Assembly: GCF_937952055.1 (NCBI RefSeq)
Contig: NZ_CALFYO010000016.1
Span: 1-64,000 of the forward strand
Length of the DNA: 64,000 nucleotides
DNA from: an uncultured Piscinibacter sp.
GTDB lineage: Bacteria > Pseudomonadota > Gammaproteobacteria > Burkholderiales > Burkholderiaceae_C
Reading direction: 5' to 3'
Position 1 is the first letter of the stretch, and every line of letters begins with the position of its first letter. The translations under genes and the position numbers were made by a program. The notes beneath the pieces are model-generated. The model was not told the origin of the DNA. It saw only the letters and a list, made by a program, of their open reading frames with translations, and made no database searches. Of this stretch, positions 7,948 through 16,275 are shown one piece after another.

Positions 7948-7990
7948 CCCTTCGCTGGAGCCGACTCGCGCCTCAGCTCAAACGTTAGGC
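7942..7990 (+). other. attC site, 49-bp short form
   Basis: R'' GCCTAAC, R' GTTAGGC (7984-7990). Same length and almost the same sequence as the site at 1653. Confidence 0.93.
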
Positions 7991-7996
7991 GTCCCA

Positions 7997-8482
7997 ATGG
8001 ACCTCGGAGCGAAAGAGATCCTCCTTGTCATCGTGGGGTTCGTTCTCGCTTGGGTACCCCAGTGGTTCGATCGGCGCCGTCGCATCGTTGCTCATGGGGG
8101 AGCGCTTCGAGCGGAGGCGTTCCTCTGCACCGACTGTGCGAACGCTCTCCTGACGGATGGAATGATGGCGCCGCTCTATCGCCTTCCGACCATCGCATTC
8201 GAGAAGGCGTTTCCCGTCCTCTTGGTCGAAGGTGAGCTCACGGAAGAACAAGTCTTGGCACCCAATCGCTTCTTCAACCAAGCACAAGACATCAACAGAG
8301 GACTCGAGAACGCTACCCACTTGGCTCAGGCAGGGGACGACGAAAGGCCGCAGGACGAGTACAAGCGCCTCCTGCTGAAGGCGAGCACCCTGGTGAACGG
8401 CCCAAACGGGCGGGGCGGCCTCTCTGTCGATGCGTTCACTTTGGTGAACGAGAAGCTCAGGCATTCTCGGATCCTGCGATGA
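7997..8482 (+). CDS. Hypothetical protein with N-terminal membrane anchor
   Basis: 161 residues. A single membrane segment at about 7-23 is followed by a RRRR stretch, so the rest should face the cytoplasm. The soluble part is helical with a pair of cysteines near residues 44-47 and no recognised motif. The ATG at 7997 is six bases after the attC R' box, so no independent ribosome site fits inside the cassette. Confidence 0.65.
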   Translation: MDLGAKEILLVIVGFVLAWVPQWFDRRRRIVAHGGALRAEAFLCTDCANALLTDGMMAPLYRLPTIAFEKAFPVLLVEGELTEEQVLAPNRFFNQAQDINRGLENATHLAQAGDDERPQDEYKRLLLKASTLVNGPNGRGGLSVDAFTLVNEKLRHSRILR

Positions 8483-8486
8483 GGAC

Positions 8487-8543
8487 GCCCAACCCTTCGC
8501 TCGCGCGGGGACCTCCACCGGCCCGTCAACTCAAACGTTACGC
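8487..8543 (+). other. attC site, 57-bp short form
   Basis: R'' GCCCAAC, R' GTTACGC (8537-8543), hairpin absent. Confidence 0.9.
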
Positions 8544-8609
8544 TGCATAGCAGCCCTGCATGCGCCGCGCGGGAAGCGCGCCCCAAGTTGCAAGTACCGA
8601 GGAGTCCGT

Positions 8610-9284
8610 GTGAAGTGGCCTGAACTAAATGCGGTATATCGACTCGCGCCTCTGCCCGAGGGATACCGATATTCCCAACTTCGGCGAGAAGACGTACCCA
8701 TGCTTCGTGCGGCGGTCGCTGAGTGGCACCCCGATGTCTCCGTTGGCGCGGCAAGCTGCTACCTTGAACAGGACTTCTACGACACGACTGCTACGTTCGC
8801 CGGGGAAGCGGAGCGCGACCTGCTGGTCGTCTTGGTTTACAGGAACGAGGAGTTCGTCGGATTCGTATCCTGGGATCGCGAGCGCGCGCAACAGGCCTTG
8901 TATGGGCGATTTGGAGTCATCTCTCCTGAGCACCGCGGCGCCAAGCTTTCGACCTGCATGATGCAACTTGGAGAAGAAATCGCACGCTCTATGGGCGCCG
9001 GCTTCATCTACACGCTGGCGACCCTGAAGGTTCCGAGCATGCAGCTGGCGCTTGAGCGCGCAGGCTATCAACTCCTCGGAGTTGCTCCAGGCTATGACCG
9101 CGAACTCGTTGCCCCTGGAGTCGTCAAGCGAGTCTACGAGGCGTGGTATGCCAAGGTTCTTGTGCCAGAGGACGAACTGCTCCGTCCCGATCCCACAAAG
9201 CTGACGCCAAGGACTAGGCAGCTTTTCGACCTGCTCTTTCCGCACTTCTTCTCAGCGAGTCCACCGCCATCGAGTTCAGCGTGA
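8610..9284 (+). CDS. GNAT family acetyltransferase
   Basis: 224 residues, one GNAT domain with a C-terminal extension. The LVVLVYRNEEFVGFVSWDRE strands (about 73-92) and the ISPEHRGAKLSTCMM pyrophosphate loop (about 107-121) are visible; the loop lacks the usual second glycine. A late SMQLALERAGYQ segment matches motif B. The substrate is unknown. Start GTG 8610 with CGAGGAG upstream. First of thirteen GNAT loci in the window. Confidence 0.78.
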   Translation: MKWPELNAVYRLAPLPEGYRYSQLRREDVPMLRAAVAEWHPDVSVGAASCYLEQDFYDTTATFAGEAERDLLVVLVYRNEEFVGFVSWDRERAQQALYGRFGVISPEHRGAKLSTCMMQLGEEIARSMGAGFIYTLATLKVPSMQLALERAGYQLLGVAPGYDRELVAPGVVKRVYEAWYAKVLVPEDELLRPDPTKLTPRTRQLFDLLFPHFFSASPPPSSSA

Positions 9285-9288
9285 TGCG

Positions 9289-9417
9289 GCCCAACCCCTC
9301 ACTCGAGCGGACCTCCACCGGCAGAGCCGCCTGGCCGTTGCGGGGCCAAGCAGTTATCGTCCCCTCCAGAGCCAGGCGCCTCCGCCGGTGGCGGCCCCCT
9401 CAGCTCAAACGTTGGGC
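9289..9417 (+). other. attC site, long form with second hairpin type
   Basis: R'' GCCCAAC, R' GTTGGGC (9411-9417), 129 bp; the two boxes are perfect complements. Confidence 0.93.
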
Positions 9418-9447
9418 CCCACAGGGCCATCGTGGCGTACTCCCGGC

Positions 9448-9666
9448 CTAGTGGAGCGCCTCAACGACTGGGGGTGCATACTCCCGGCCGACCATCGCCC
9501 GAGCGCCGAAGTACGTGGCCCGCATCCTCTCAGACAGCTCATCGAGGTTGACGTGGCCTAGTTCATCACACGGAATCACCAGGACCCGACCGGGATTGAA
9601 CAGTGACACAAAGCGAAGGACATGCACGTGCCGTGTCATTGAGTCGTGGCAAGTTTGGTCGTGCAT
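9448..9666 (-). CDS. Small hypothetical protein on the reverse strand
   Basis: 72 residues read against the array. ATG 9666 follows GAAGGAAGCGCC, a good ribosome site. The sequence is soluble with an NLDELSERMRATYFGARAM segment and no known motif. A second open reverse frame runs through 9636-9860 just upstream and overlaps its start; it has no clear start codon and may be a leader or a decayed gene. Function unknown. Confidence 0.6.
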   Translation of the reverse strand: MHDQTCHDSMTRHVHVLRFVSLFNPGRVLVIPCDELGHVNLDELSERMRATYFGARAMVGREYAPPVVEALH

Positions 9667-9872
9667 GGCGCTTCCTTCGCCACCGGTGAATCAGGATTCA
9701 GCCGCAATGCTGATTTCCCGAAGGCAGCGAGTTCATCCTGCGCCGAACCGACGCTGGTGCCCACCCCCGCAATGAGGCAAAGCACCCCCGCGAGTTGGTA
9801 CCGCTCGGCAGCGAGCTCGTGAATTGCGTGAGCAACCTCACAATGCCCAGCGCCGGCATGGACGGCGGTGCA

Positions 9873-9998
9873 GCCTAACCCTTCGCTCGAGCCGACTCGC
9901 ACCGGCATGGCACTTGGCCCGCTAGCCGGTCTGATCCATCATCCGTCCAGCGGGCCAAGCGCCACCCCGGCGCTCGCGCCTCAGCTCAAACGTTGGGC
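9873..9998 (+). other. attC site, long form
   Basis: R'' GCCTAAC, R' GTTGGGC (9992-9998), 126 bp. Confidence 0.94.
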
Positions 9999-10094
9999 CT
10001 CAGAAGACACGCAAGCACTGCCTCTCGCCGAGACAATCCGATGCTTCTGGCACACCGCCCCGGGTGTGGTGCTCATTCGCGGTTAGCATGGCCG

Positions 10095-10562
10095 ATGGAC
10101 ATCTTCTACTACTGGAAAGACTACGCCGCTGACGTCAAGAACCGCCGCGCAGGGCGGTTTAGCACCTCGCGTGAGCGCTTGGCTGAGCTCAAAGACGGGT
10201 ACCCAGACTTCATCTGGGCATTCAAGACGCCCGTGGGGCGCAAAGGACAACTCCAGCTTCTGGCGAGGCTCGTCTGGTCCGACAAGCCGCCAACTGCGTT
10301 CCGCGCAACACCCGGCGAGGGGCACGTCTTCTACGATGCTGATCACCCTGAGTCGGTATGGTTCGACGGCGGCGAAGAAGAAGCCGCCATTGCAGGCGTC
10401 AGCAGCTGGATCATCCGGCACCATCCCACCGCGGTTAGCTCGAACTTCAAAGGCGTGAATGGTCAACACGCCATGCGCGGTGCTGTCATTGCAGAGTTGG
10501 TCGGCTTGAGCAAGTCACTCCGAACTCGGCAGTTCAACCTCGCCGCGCCAACTGAGGCCTAG
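10095..10562 (+). CDS. Hypothetical protein, IFYYWKDY type
   Basis: 155 residues, soluble, starting MDIFYYWKDYAADV and containing LAELKDGYPDFIWAFKTP, a conserved-looking block followed by KGQLQLLARLVWSD. I recall similar proteins of unknown function in cassette-rich genomes, but cannot confirm. ATG 10095 is chosen as the natural start of that block; the upstream in-frame stretch back to 9993 is attC-derived. The stop TAG is part of the next R'' box. Confidence 0.7.
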   Translation: MDIFYYWKDYAADVKNRRAGRFSTSRERLAELKDGYPDFIWAFKTPVGRKGQLQLLARLVWSDKPPTAFRATPGEGHVFYDADHPESVWFDGGEEEAAIAGVSSWIIRHHPTAVSSNFKGVNGQHAMRGAVIAELVGLSKSLRTRQFNLAAPTEA

Positions 10563-10613
10563 CCCTTCGCTGGAGCGGGGACCTCCCCCGGCCCCTCAGC
10601 TCAAACGTTAGGC
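10557..10613 (+). other. attC site, 57-bp short form
   Basis: R'' GCCTAGC, R' GTTAGGC (10607-10613). Confidence 0.92.
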
Positions 10614-10701
10614 GTCACAGCCCATACCGAGCACACTCTCCCACTGCAGGAGCCTGTCCTTCCGCCGAGTTCCACGACCAGACATCAACCACGAGTTGCG
10701 A

Positions 10702-11013
10702 ATGAGCGCATACGTGATCTTCGACGTCGAGATCCGCGACATGTCCAGGTACCAGGAATTCATGAAGGGGGTCAAGCCTGCACTCGATGCGGCCCGAGCG
10801 CGTTACCTCGCCCGTGGTGGTACGCACAAGGTGTACGAAGGCGACTGGCAGCCTCGGCGAATCGTCGTCCTTGAGTTCCCCTCCGTTGCCGCGTGGGAGG
10901 CGTTCTACACGGGGCCCGTGTACCCAGGGCTCAAGGCAGTTCGAGACGAATGCAGCTCCGCGAGGCTCGTCTCGGTCGAAGGCATGAACCCTAGCTTGCT
11001 AGACCGCCAGTGA
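10702..11013 (+). CDS. DUF1330 domain protein
   Basis: 103 residues of DUF1330, a small ferredoxin-like (dimeric alpha-beta barrel) family. Visible: AYVIFDVEIRDMSRYQEFM at the start, ARYLARGG in the middle and RIVVLEFPSVAAWEAFYTGP at about 54-73. The family is uncharacterised biochemically; the fold resembles small monooxygenases and isomerases. Start ATG 10702. Stop TGA immediately before the next attC. Confidence 0.88.
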   Translation: MSAYVIFDVEIRDMSRYQEFMKGVKPALDAARARYLARGGTHKVYEGDWQPRRIVVLEFPSVAAWEAFYTGPVYPGLKAVRDECSSARLVSVEGMNPSLLDRQ

Positions 11014-11014
11014 C

Positions 11015-11142
11015 GCCTGACCCTTCGCTCGAGCGGGGACCTCCACCGGCATGGCGCTTGGCCCGCGAACCCGTCGTTCATATCATCGGCCTCGCGGGCC
11101 AAGCACCATCCCGGTTCCGGCCCCTCAGCTCAAACGTCAGGC
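11015..11142 (+). other. attC site, long form
   Basis: R'' GCCTGAC, R' GTCAGGC (11136-11142), 128 bp; both boxes carry the same transition and stay complementary. Confidence 0.93.
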
Positions 11143-11152
11143 CACAGGACCA

Positions 11153-11677
11153 ATGCGCATCTCCGCCCTCACTGCGAATGACGCACTGCAGTATCGGGAA
11201 CTCATGCTGGAGGCTTACGTCCAGGCCGCTGACGCCTTCACGTCCACGGCCGAGGAGCGCGCCAAGGAACCATTGTCCTGGTGGGTCAATCGCATCGCTT
11301 CAGCTTCTGGCCTGAGTCAGTCCTTCGGCGCCTTCCAGGCCGAGCAACTGCTCGGTACCGTGGCGCTGGGGTACTCGGCCAAACCCAAAACCCAACACTC
11401 CGCGCTCGTCATCGGGATGTACGTCAGGCCTGCTGCAAGGCGCCTGGGAGCCGGAGCCAAGCTCATGCACGCGGCCATCGGCTCGGCTCGCGCTCGTCCT
11501 GGCTTGCGCGTCTTGCGGCTCACGGTCACTGAAGGCAACCAGGCAGCTGTCCGCTTGTATGAGTCCGTCGGGTTCTCCGCTTGGGGCGTGGAGCCAATGG
11601 CCATCCTCACGCCGTCAGGCTACAAGGCCAAAGTCCACATGGCCATGCAGCTGGTCGGGTCAGAAATTGCGGCCTGA
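11153..11677 (+). CDS. GNAT family acetyltransferase
   Basis: 174 residues. The acetyl-CoA loop is VRPAARRLGAGAKLM (about 86-100), followed by LRLTVTEGNQAAVRLYESVGF, the canonical motif B of the family. Substrate not predictable. ATG 11153 lies ten bases after the attC; the TGA is within the next R'' box. Confidence 0.87.
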   Translation: MRISALTANDALQYRELMLEAYVQAADAFTSTAEERAKEPLSWWVNRIASASGLSQSFGAFQAEQLLGTVALGYSAKPKTQHSALVIGMYVRPAARRLGAGAKLMHAAIGSARARPGLRVLRLTVTEGNQAAVRLYESVGFSAWGVEPMAILTPSGYKAKVHMAMQLVGSEIAA

Positions 11678-11727
11678 CCCTTCGCTGGATTGGGACCTCC
11701 ACCGGCCCCTCAGCGCAAACGTTAGGC
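11672..11727 (+). other. attC site, 56-bp short form
   Basis: R'' GCCTGAC, R' GTTAGGC (11721-11727), hairpin absent. Confidence 0.92.
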
Positions 11728-11825
11728 GGCATGGGTCACGCTTGGCGACCCTCCGAGTGCGTCGCAAGTCTTTGAGCGATGGGGAGAGCACAATCTGATG
11801 ACTACGTGACCCACGGAGCCGTCGC

Positions 11826-12170
11826 ATGAGCTTTTTTTGTCGCTCTGCCTTTGCTCTAGCGCTCTCGGCTGCGCTGTTCCCCGCTCAAGCTGAGTCTCTG
11901 CGCTGCAATGGCGCCAGCGCAACTGAGGGCGACTCTCGACTGTCCGTCCTCTACAAGTGCGGCCAGCCTCTGTTGGCCGACTCGTACTGCGCGCCCGTCT
12001 TCTACCAGGGCACTCTCGACCCTGTTCCTACGCCGATCGCTGGAGCCTATGTTCCATGTCAGCCCATAGAGGAGTGGCTGTACGACCGAGGTCCCGGGAA
12101 CTTTATGGCTACGGTCAGGTTTCGTGACGGAAAGGTCCAATCTATTCGCTACAGCCGCCTGCCTCAATGA
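11826..12170 (+). CDS. DUF2845-like secreted protein
   Basis: 114 residues with a clear signal peptide (about 1-22, ending AQA) and a mature part containing RLSVLYKCGQP and IEEWLYDRGPGNFMATVRF, both typical of DUF2845 periplasmic proteins. Four cysteines could form disulfides. ATG 11826. The long run of T after the ATG (AGCTTTTTTTGTC) is a potential slippage point. Function of the family is unknown. Confidence 0.82.
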   Translation: MSFFCRSAFALALSAALFPAQAESLRCNGASATEGDSRLSVLYKCGQPLLADSYCAPVFYQGTLDPVPTPIAGAYVPCQPIEEWLYDRGPGNFMATVRFRDGKVQSIRYSRLPQ

Positions 12171-12177
12171 GACTGCC

Positions 12178-12303
12178 GCCTAACCCTTCGCTGGAGACGA
12201 CTCGGACCGCCATGGCACTTGGCCCGCTTCCCGGAGTGGTTCATCATCCATCCAGCGGGCCAAGCGCCACACCGGCGCTCGCGCCTCAGATCAAACGTTA
12301 GGC
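12178..12303 (+). other. attC site, long form
   Basis: R'' GCCTAAC, R' GTTAGGC (12297-12303), 126 bp. Confidence 0.95.
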
Positions 12304-12326
12304 GTCACACAGGGAGCACACAGCAC

Positions 12327-12848
12327 ATGCCGCAGTTGAATTCGTTCCCGGCGGACGGTGGCTGTGACTGTCGGGCGATTCGGTACCGCGTCGAATCGGC
12401 ACCTCTGTTCGTCCATTGCTGCCACTGCCGCTGGTGCCAGCGAGAGTCCGGCGCTTCGTTCGCACTCAATGCCATGATCGAGGCAGACCGAGTCACTCTA
12501 CTGGGTGAGGCTCCGGAGCTCGTCAACACACCGTCCGAGAGTGGCAGCGGTCAGATCATCGCCCGCTGTCCGCATTGCAGAATTGCTGTGTGGAGCAACT
12601 ATTCCACTGCCGGGCCTTTTGTGAGTTTCGTACGAGTAGGCACTCTGGACAACCCGGACCTTCTGCCGCCTGACATTCACATCTTCACGGCCTCCAAGCA
12701 GCATTGGGTAGTACTCCCAGAAGGCGTACCTGCGGTCGCGGAGTACTACGACCGCAAGAGCTATTGGCCCCAGGAGAGTCTTGCTCGCCGCCAACTTCTT
12801 CTTCCGCTCATCGCGGCCTACCAAGCCGCAAAGAAGGATGACGCCTAA
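12327..12848 (+). CDS. GFA family zinc-binding protein
   Basis: 173 residues of the GFA (Gfa-like, CENP-V/GFA domain) family, a Zn-binding fold first described in S-(hydroxymethyl)glutathione synthase. CDCRAIRY near residue 14, HCCHCRWCQRESGASFALNA near 30-49 and the CPHC pair near 74 provide the cysteine ligands. Most members have no proven activity. It is longer than the other five GFA proteins here because of a C-terminal helical tail. The stop is inside the next R'' box. Confidence 0.88.
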   Translation: MPQLNSFPADGGCDCRAIRYRVESAPLFVHCCHCRWCQRESGASFALNAMIEADRVTLLGEAPELVNTPSESGSGQIIARCPHCRIAVWSNYSTAGPFVSFVRVGTLDNPDLLPPDIHIFTASKQHWVVLPEGVPAVAEYYDRKSYWPQESLARRQLLLPLIAAYQAAKKDDA

Positions 12849-12971
12849 CCCTTCGCTCGAGCGGGGACCTCCACCGGCATGGCACCTGGCTCGCAAAGCG
12901 CTCGCTGTCTATCATCCGCTTCGCGGGCCAAGCGCCTTCCCGGCTCCGGCCCCTCAGCTCAAACGTTAGGC
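12843..12971 (+). other. attC site, long form
   Basis: R'' GCCTAAC, R' GTTAGGC (12965-12971), 129 bp. Confidence 0.95.
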
Positions 12972-12980
12972 CGCCAGACC

Positions 12981-13385
12981 ATGCGCAACATCTCACCGCT
13001 GCTCTATGTATTTGCGGCTTTTGTAGCTGCTGCATCCGGAGTTCACGCCGCGCCGATGAACAAGTGCGTCATCGATGGCACTGTCACGTATCAGCAGGGG
13101 CTTTGTCCTTCGACTCAAGCTCGAAAAGACCCCACGCTCGAGGAACTGAACGCCGCCGAAAAGAAGCGACGTGCCGCCGCTGCTTCCGCTGCGGCGGCAA
13201 CCCCCAGAGAAGCTTCTCCTGCGCCAAACCCCGTATCCAGCAGCTTCGGCTGCGACGGACGAAAGTATTGCTCCCAGATGCGGTCATGTAGCGAAGCCAA
13301 GTATTTTCTCGCCAACTGTCCTGGTGTGAAGATGGACGGCGACAACGATGGAGTCCCCTGCGAGGAGCAGTGGTGCAACCCTTAG
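12981..13385 (+). CDS. Secreted protein with C-terminal Excalibur domain
   Basis: 134 residues. Signal peptide about 1-24; a DUF4124-like start of the mature chain (NKCVIDGTVTYQQGLCP); an Ala/Lys-rich linker (about 50-80); and a C-terminal Excalibur calcium-binding domain with DGDNDGVPCEEQWC (about 119-132) after the FGCDGRKYCSQMRSC block. Likely periplasmic or extracellular. A frameshifted relative lies at 30492, where the calcium loop is destroyed. Confidence 0.87.
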   Translation: MRNISPLLYVFAAFVAAASGVHAAPMNKCVIDGTVTYQQGLCPSTQARKDPTLEELNAAEKKRRAAAASAAAATPREASPAPNPVSSSFGCDGRKYCSQMRSCSEAKYFLANCPGVKMDGDNDGVPCEEQWCNP

Positions 13386-13416
13386 CACCATGCCGGCAGC
13401 GAGTTCAAGAGTCGCA

Positions 13417-13488
13417 GCCTAACCCTTCGCTGGAGCCGACTCGCACCGGCATGGCGCTCGCTCCTCAGCTCCCCGAAACACGTCATTC
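13417..13488 (+). other. attC site with damaged R'
   Basis: R'' GCCTAAC and CCTCAGCTCC are intact, but the end reads CCCGAAACACGTCATTCC, so L' and R' carry an insertion and substitutions. Confidence 0.75.
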
Positions 13489-13631
13489 CGTCGGAAGCCG
13501 CTGTGCCGCGCTGCCATGCTCCGCGGTTACAACCGCGCGCTATGCTGCGTCACACCCACGCGGAAGTAGTCAACAGAGGTCTGTCCTCGATCATTTGGTC
13601 CGTTGCATTGCCCCGCGTTCGAAAGGCCGTC

Positions 13632-13922
13632 ATGTGGTTTCTGGTTCAAGTGGTAAAGGGCAGCAAGCACTACGAGAATGAATCGCCCATCGGCAATCGC
13701 GTCCTCATCTCAGACACAACGGAGATGGTGATCTCCGGTCGCGCATTGGGCACCGATGGCTATCGGTTCGAGGCGCGCAAGGGCAACGACAGCTTTGTCG
13801 TCGGTGACTTTCCTGGAGCGTCTGCACCTGGCGCATTGGCCACGAAGTTCCTATCACTGGCTCACCAGGTCGGGGCAGTTGCACTTGTCGGCGAAGCCCA
13901 GGCGGCCACGAACGCGGCCTGA
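13632..13922 (+). CDS. Hypothetical protein
   Basis: 96 residues, soluble, with ALGTDGYRFEARKGNDSFVVGDFPG in the centre. ATG 13632 is my choice; ATG 13542 is in frame and would add 30 residues that read as poorly conserved leader. The TGA stop is in the next R'' box, which supports the frame. I do not recognise the family. Confidence 0.55.
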   Translation: MWFLVQVVKGSKHYENESPIGNRVLISDTTEMVISGRALGTDGYRFEARKGNDSFVVGDFPGASAPGALATKFLSLAHQVGAVALVGEAQAATNAA

Positions 13923-14043
13923 CCCTTCGCTCAAGCGGGAGCTCCACCGGGATGGCACTTGGCCCGCGCTGCGCTCAAAGTTGTCGTCCGCCTCTCGGGC
14001 CAAGCGCCATCCCGGCTCCGGCCCCTCAGCTCGAACGTTAGGC
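13917..14043 (+). other. attC site, long form
   Basis: R'' GCCTGAC, R' GTTAGGC (14037-14043), 127 bp. Confidence 0.94.
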
Positions 14044-14230
14044 AGCAGGTCACTCTTTCCCGCCACACGAAACCGCGGCATGGCCAACGGCGGGCTGAAT
14101 GCGATTGCCCTCGAGGCGAAACCGTGTGACGAATCACGCTTCCGAGCTTCTGCACCGCGGCAAACGTGCAGATGCGTCAAGCCACGGCAGATAGACTCTC
14201 GTCTACCTCCTTCTGCGAAGCGTGGCCACC

Positions 14231-14398
14231 ATGAGAGTTGTCATCTCTGCACTTGTGCTTGCTGCAAGCCTTTCCGGTTGCGCCGTCTATACGCCATCAG
14301 GCTCAGTAGTAATTGATCCGGGGCGCGTTGGAGTTTCCGGCGGAGGCGGCGGCGGTGGCTTCTGCCCGCCGGGACAGGCCAAGAAGGGCAACTGCTGA
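14231..14398 (+). CDS. Small glycine-rich lipoprotein
   Basis: 55 residues with a lipoprotein signal peptide: MRVVISALVLAASLSGC has lipobox LSGC, so Cys17 should be acylated. The mature chain is short, ends with seven glycines and FCPPGQAKKGNC. ATG 14231 follows GCGAAGCGTGGCCACC, with only a weak ribosome site. It is the only good reading frame in the cassette 14044-14505. Small glycine-rich lipoproteins of this kind occur in many proteobacteria without known function. Confidence 0.65.
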   Translation: MRVVISALVLAASLSGCAVYTPSGSVVIDPGRVGVSGGGGGGGFCPPGQAKKGNC

Positions 14399-14505
14399 GA
14401 AATCACAGTCGTCGCTCGGCACGCGATCTCTACAAACCTTCCCATCGCTCAAGCTCTCGCTGCTGCGAGAGCGCAAGCGCACGGTCCTGTAGGCCGCGGG
14501 CTGCT

Positions 14506-14571
14506 GCCTAACCCTTCGCTGGAGCCGACTCGCACCGGCATGGCGCTCGCGCCTCAGCTCAAACGTTAGGC
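14506..14571 (+). other. attC site, 66-bp form
   Basis: R'' GCCTAAC, R' GTTAGGC (14565-14571). Retains CGGCATGGCGCTCGC but no hairpin. Confidence 0.93.
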
Positions 14572-14670
14572 CTCACGACCTGCCTACGGAAGCCCGATCA
14601 CCAGATTGCATGCAATCTGTCGCTACCTCAATCTCCGCGCACCTCGGTGGCACTCCTAGGAACCTTCGAC

Positions 14671-14946
14671 ATGTCGCTGCTTCTAAGACTTCTTGTCCTC
14701 AATGCCATCGTGCATGGCATCGTCGTTACCCGATTTGGCGTCCGTAACAACAACCAGCCGTTCTTGGTCTTCGCGTTGGTGTATGCCGTTCTGACGGTCG
14801 CCGTCTATCTCTCGGTGCCGTATGCGCTCTGGGGTGTATTGATCCTGTCGATCATTGGCATCATCGGATTGAGCGTCACCTTCAACATAGTTGCGGCACG
14901 CATTCGTCAACGAGAGAGTCGACTTGGCGCACTCACGAGTCGATGA
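14671..14946 (+). CDS. Hypothetical three-segment membrane protein
   Basis: 91 residues with hydrophobic stretches at about 3-24, 35-55 and 58-82 and a basic tail. ATG 14671 follows CTAGGAACC; a GTG at 14647 is in frame and would add eight residues. No known family. Probably an inner-membrane protein with an inside C-terminus (RIRQRESR). Confidence 0.65.
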   Translation: MSLLLRLLVLNAIVHGIVVTRFGVRNNNQPFLVFALVYAVLTVAVYLSVPYALWGVLILSIIGIIGLSVTFNIVAARIRQRESRLGALTSR

Positions 14947-14987
14947 GGTCATGCAAGTCGCCGGATCGCACTCTCAAACGCGGTGAG

Positions 14988-15114
14988 GCCTAACCCTGCG
15001 CTCGAGCGGGACCTCCACCGGCAAGGCACTTGGCCCGCGCGGCGCTGCTTCTTATCATTCACCTCGCTGGCCAAGCGCCACACCGGCGCTCGCGCCTCAG
15101 CTCAAACGTCAGGC
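14988..15114 (+). other. attC site, long form
   Basis: R'' GCCTAAC, R' GTCAGGC (15108-15114), 127 bp. Confidence 0.94.
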
Positions 15115-15121
15115 CTCAGAA

Positions 15122-15607
15122 GTGCCCCAGTACCGCCAAGCAACCCCGGACGACCTGCCCGGCATCTGCGCACTAGGTGAAGAGGTCAATCGTCTGCACT
15201 GCGATGCATGGCCCCGCCTCTTCGCCAAGGAGATCGCTGCCGAATCACAGCGTCAGGTTTGGAGCGAGAGTCTATGCGGCGAAAACGCGGCGGTCTTCGT
15301 TGCTGTTGAAGGTCAGTCTCTTGTTGGCTTCGTCACGATTGCCGTAGTAGACGAAGCCAGTCCGTTCTTTCGCGCCATGCGTTACGCGAAGGTCGGCTCC
15401 ATCTGCGTGACCGAAATGCTCAGGGGGCAAGGCATAGGTCGCCGTCTCATGGAAGAGGCGGAGATTTGGGCCAGAGTCAGGAATGCAGTCGAGGTACACC
15501 TTAACGTCTGGTCCTTCAACGAACGAGCGCGTGCGCTGTATGAGGAACTGGGTTACGAGATTCGCTCGCACTACATGGGCAAGGGCTTGTCGAAACCTGA
15601 GGCCTAA
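15122..15607 (+). CDS. GNAT family acetyltransferase
   Basis: 161 residues with the full GNAT core: GQSLVGFVTI (about 61-70), ICVTEMLRGQGIGRRLM (about 94-110; RGQGIG is the textbook acetyl-CoA loop) and VEVHLNVWSFNERARALYEELGY (about 124-146). Start GTG 15122 is seven bases after the attC. The stop is the TAA of the next R'' box. Confidence 0.9.
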   Translation: MPQYRQATPDDLPGICALGEEVNRLHCDAWPRLFAKEIAAESQRQVWSESLCGENAAVFVAVEGQSLVGFVTIAVVDEASPFFRAMRYAKVGSICVTEMLRGQGIGRRLMEEAEIWARVRNAVEVHLNVWSFNERARALYEELGYEIRSHYMGKGLSKPEA

Positions 15608-15648
15608 CCCCTCACTCGCGCGGACCTCCACCGGCAGAGCCGCCTGGG
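15602..15648 (+). other. Half attC site (left arm, second hairpin type)
   Basis: R'' GCCTAAC and CCGGCAGAGCCGCCTGG are followed directly by cupin coding sequence; the right arm and R' are gone. Confidence 0.8.
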
Positions 15649-15680
15649 CTTTCATTCACCTCTTCGCTGGCGAGGACGGC

Positions 15681-16046
15681 GTGTCCCGCGTCGACACGAA
15701 GTTCAGCAAGGAACTCACGCTTGTCGACTTCGCCCCGCCAGCTCCACCTATGCACGTTGCCCGCGCCTCAGACGCCCGGGCCTTCGTCTTGGTCGAGTTG
15801 CCCGTCGGTTGGCACGGGGGTTGGCATCCGAGCCCAGCGAAGCAGTGGGTAATCTGCCTGGCGGGAGAGATGGGCTGCCAGGCCGGAGATGGAACAACGT
15901 TCGAACTGAAGCCTGGGACTTGCGTGCTCACGACCGATACGACCGGGCAGGGCCATGACAGTTGGAATGCGGGCTCAGAGCCCCTGCGGTTGGCGCTTGT
16001 TCAAGTGCCCGAGGCGGCCGCGGTCCCTGGCAGCAGCGACGCTTAA
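15681..16046 (+). CDS. Cupin domain protein, start lost by fusion to attC
   Basis: 121 residues from GTG 15681. The same frame is coding-like further upstream to about 15648 (FIHLFAGEDG, a typical cupin start), where it runs straight into the truncated attC without an ATG. The original start therefore appears deleted, and translation, if any, would use GTG 15681 or an attC-derived start. The barrel is otherwise complete: WHGGWHPSPAKQWVICLAGEM and FELKPGTCVLTTDTTGQGH carry the His residues. The stop is in the next R''. Confidence 0.7.
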   Translation: MSRVDTKFSKELTLVDFAPPAPPMHVARASDARAFVLVELPVGWHGGWHPSPAKQWVICLAGEMGCQAGDGTTFELKPGTCVLTTDTTGQGHDSWNAGSEPLRLALVQVPEAAAVPGSSDA

Positions 16047-16167
16047 CCCTTCGCTCGAGCGGGACCTCCGCCGGGATGGCGCTTGGCCCGCGAGGCGCTC
16101 GCTGTCATCATCCGCCTCGCGGGCCAAGCACCATTCCGGCTCCGACCTCTCAGCTCAAACGGTGGGC
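16041..16167 (+). other. attC site, long form
   Basis: R'' GCTTAAC, R' GGTGGGC (16161-16167), 127 bp. Confidence 0.9.
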
Positions 16168-16275
16168 CACACGCAACCTGAGCGGCGAGGCGAAGATCTG
16201 CCTTGCGGGAGCCTGCAATGGCTCAAGCCCCCGGTGGCATCGCGCGGCCTGCTGGGGGACTCCAACGTCAGAGTC

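Noticed and set aside
9636..9860. Open reverse frame with a helical peptide (HAIHELAAERYQLAG)
   Set aside because: No usable start codon or ribosome site; overlaps the start of the better-supported reverse gene at 9448-9666.
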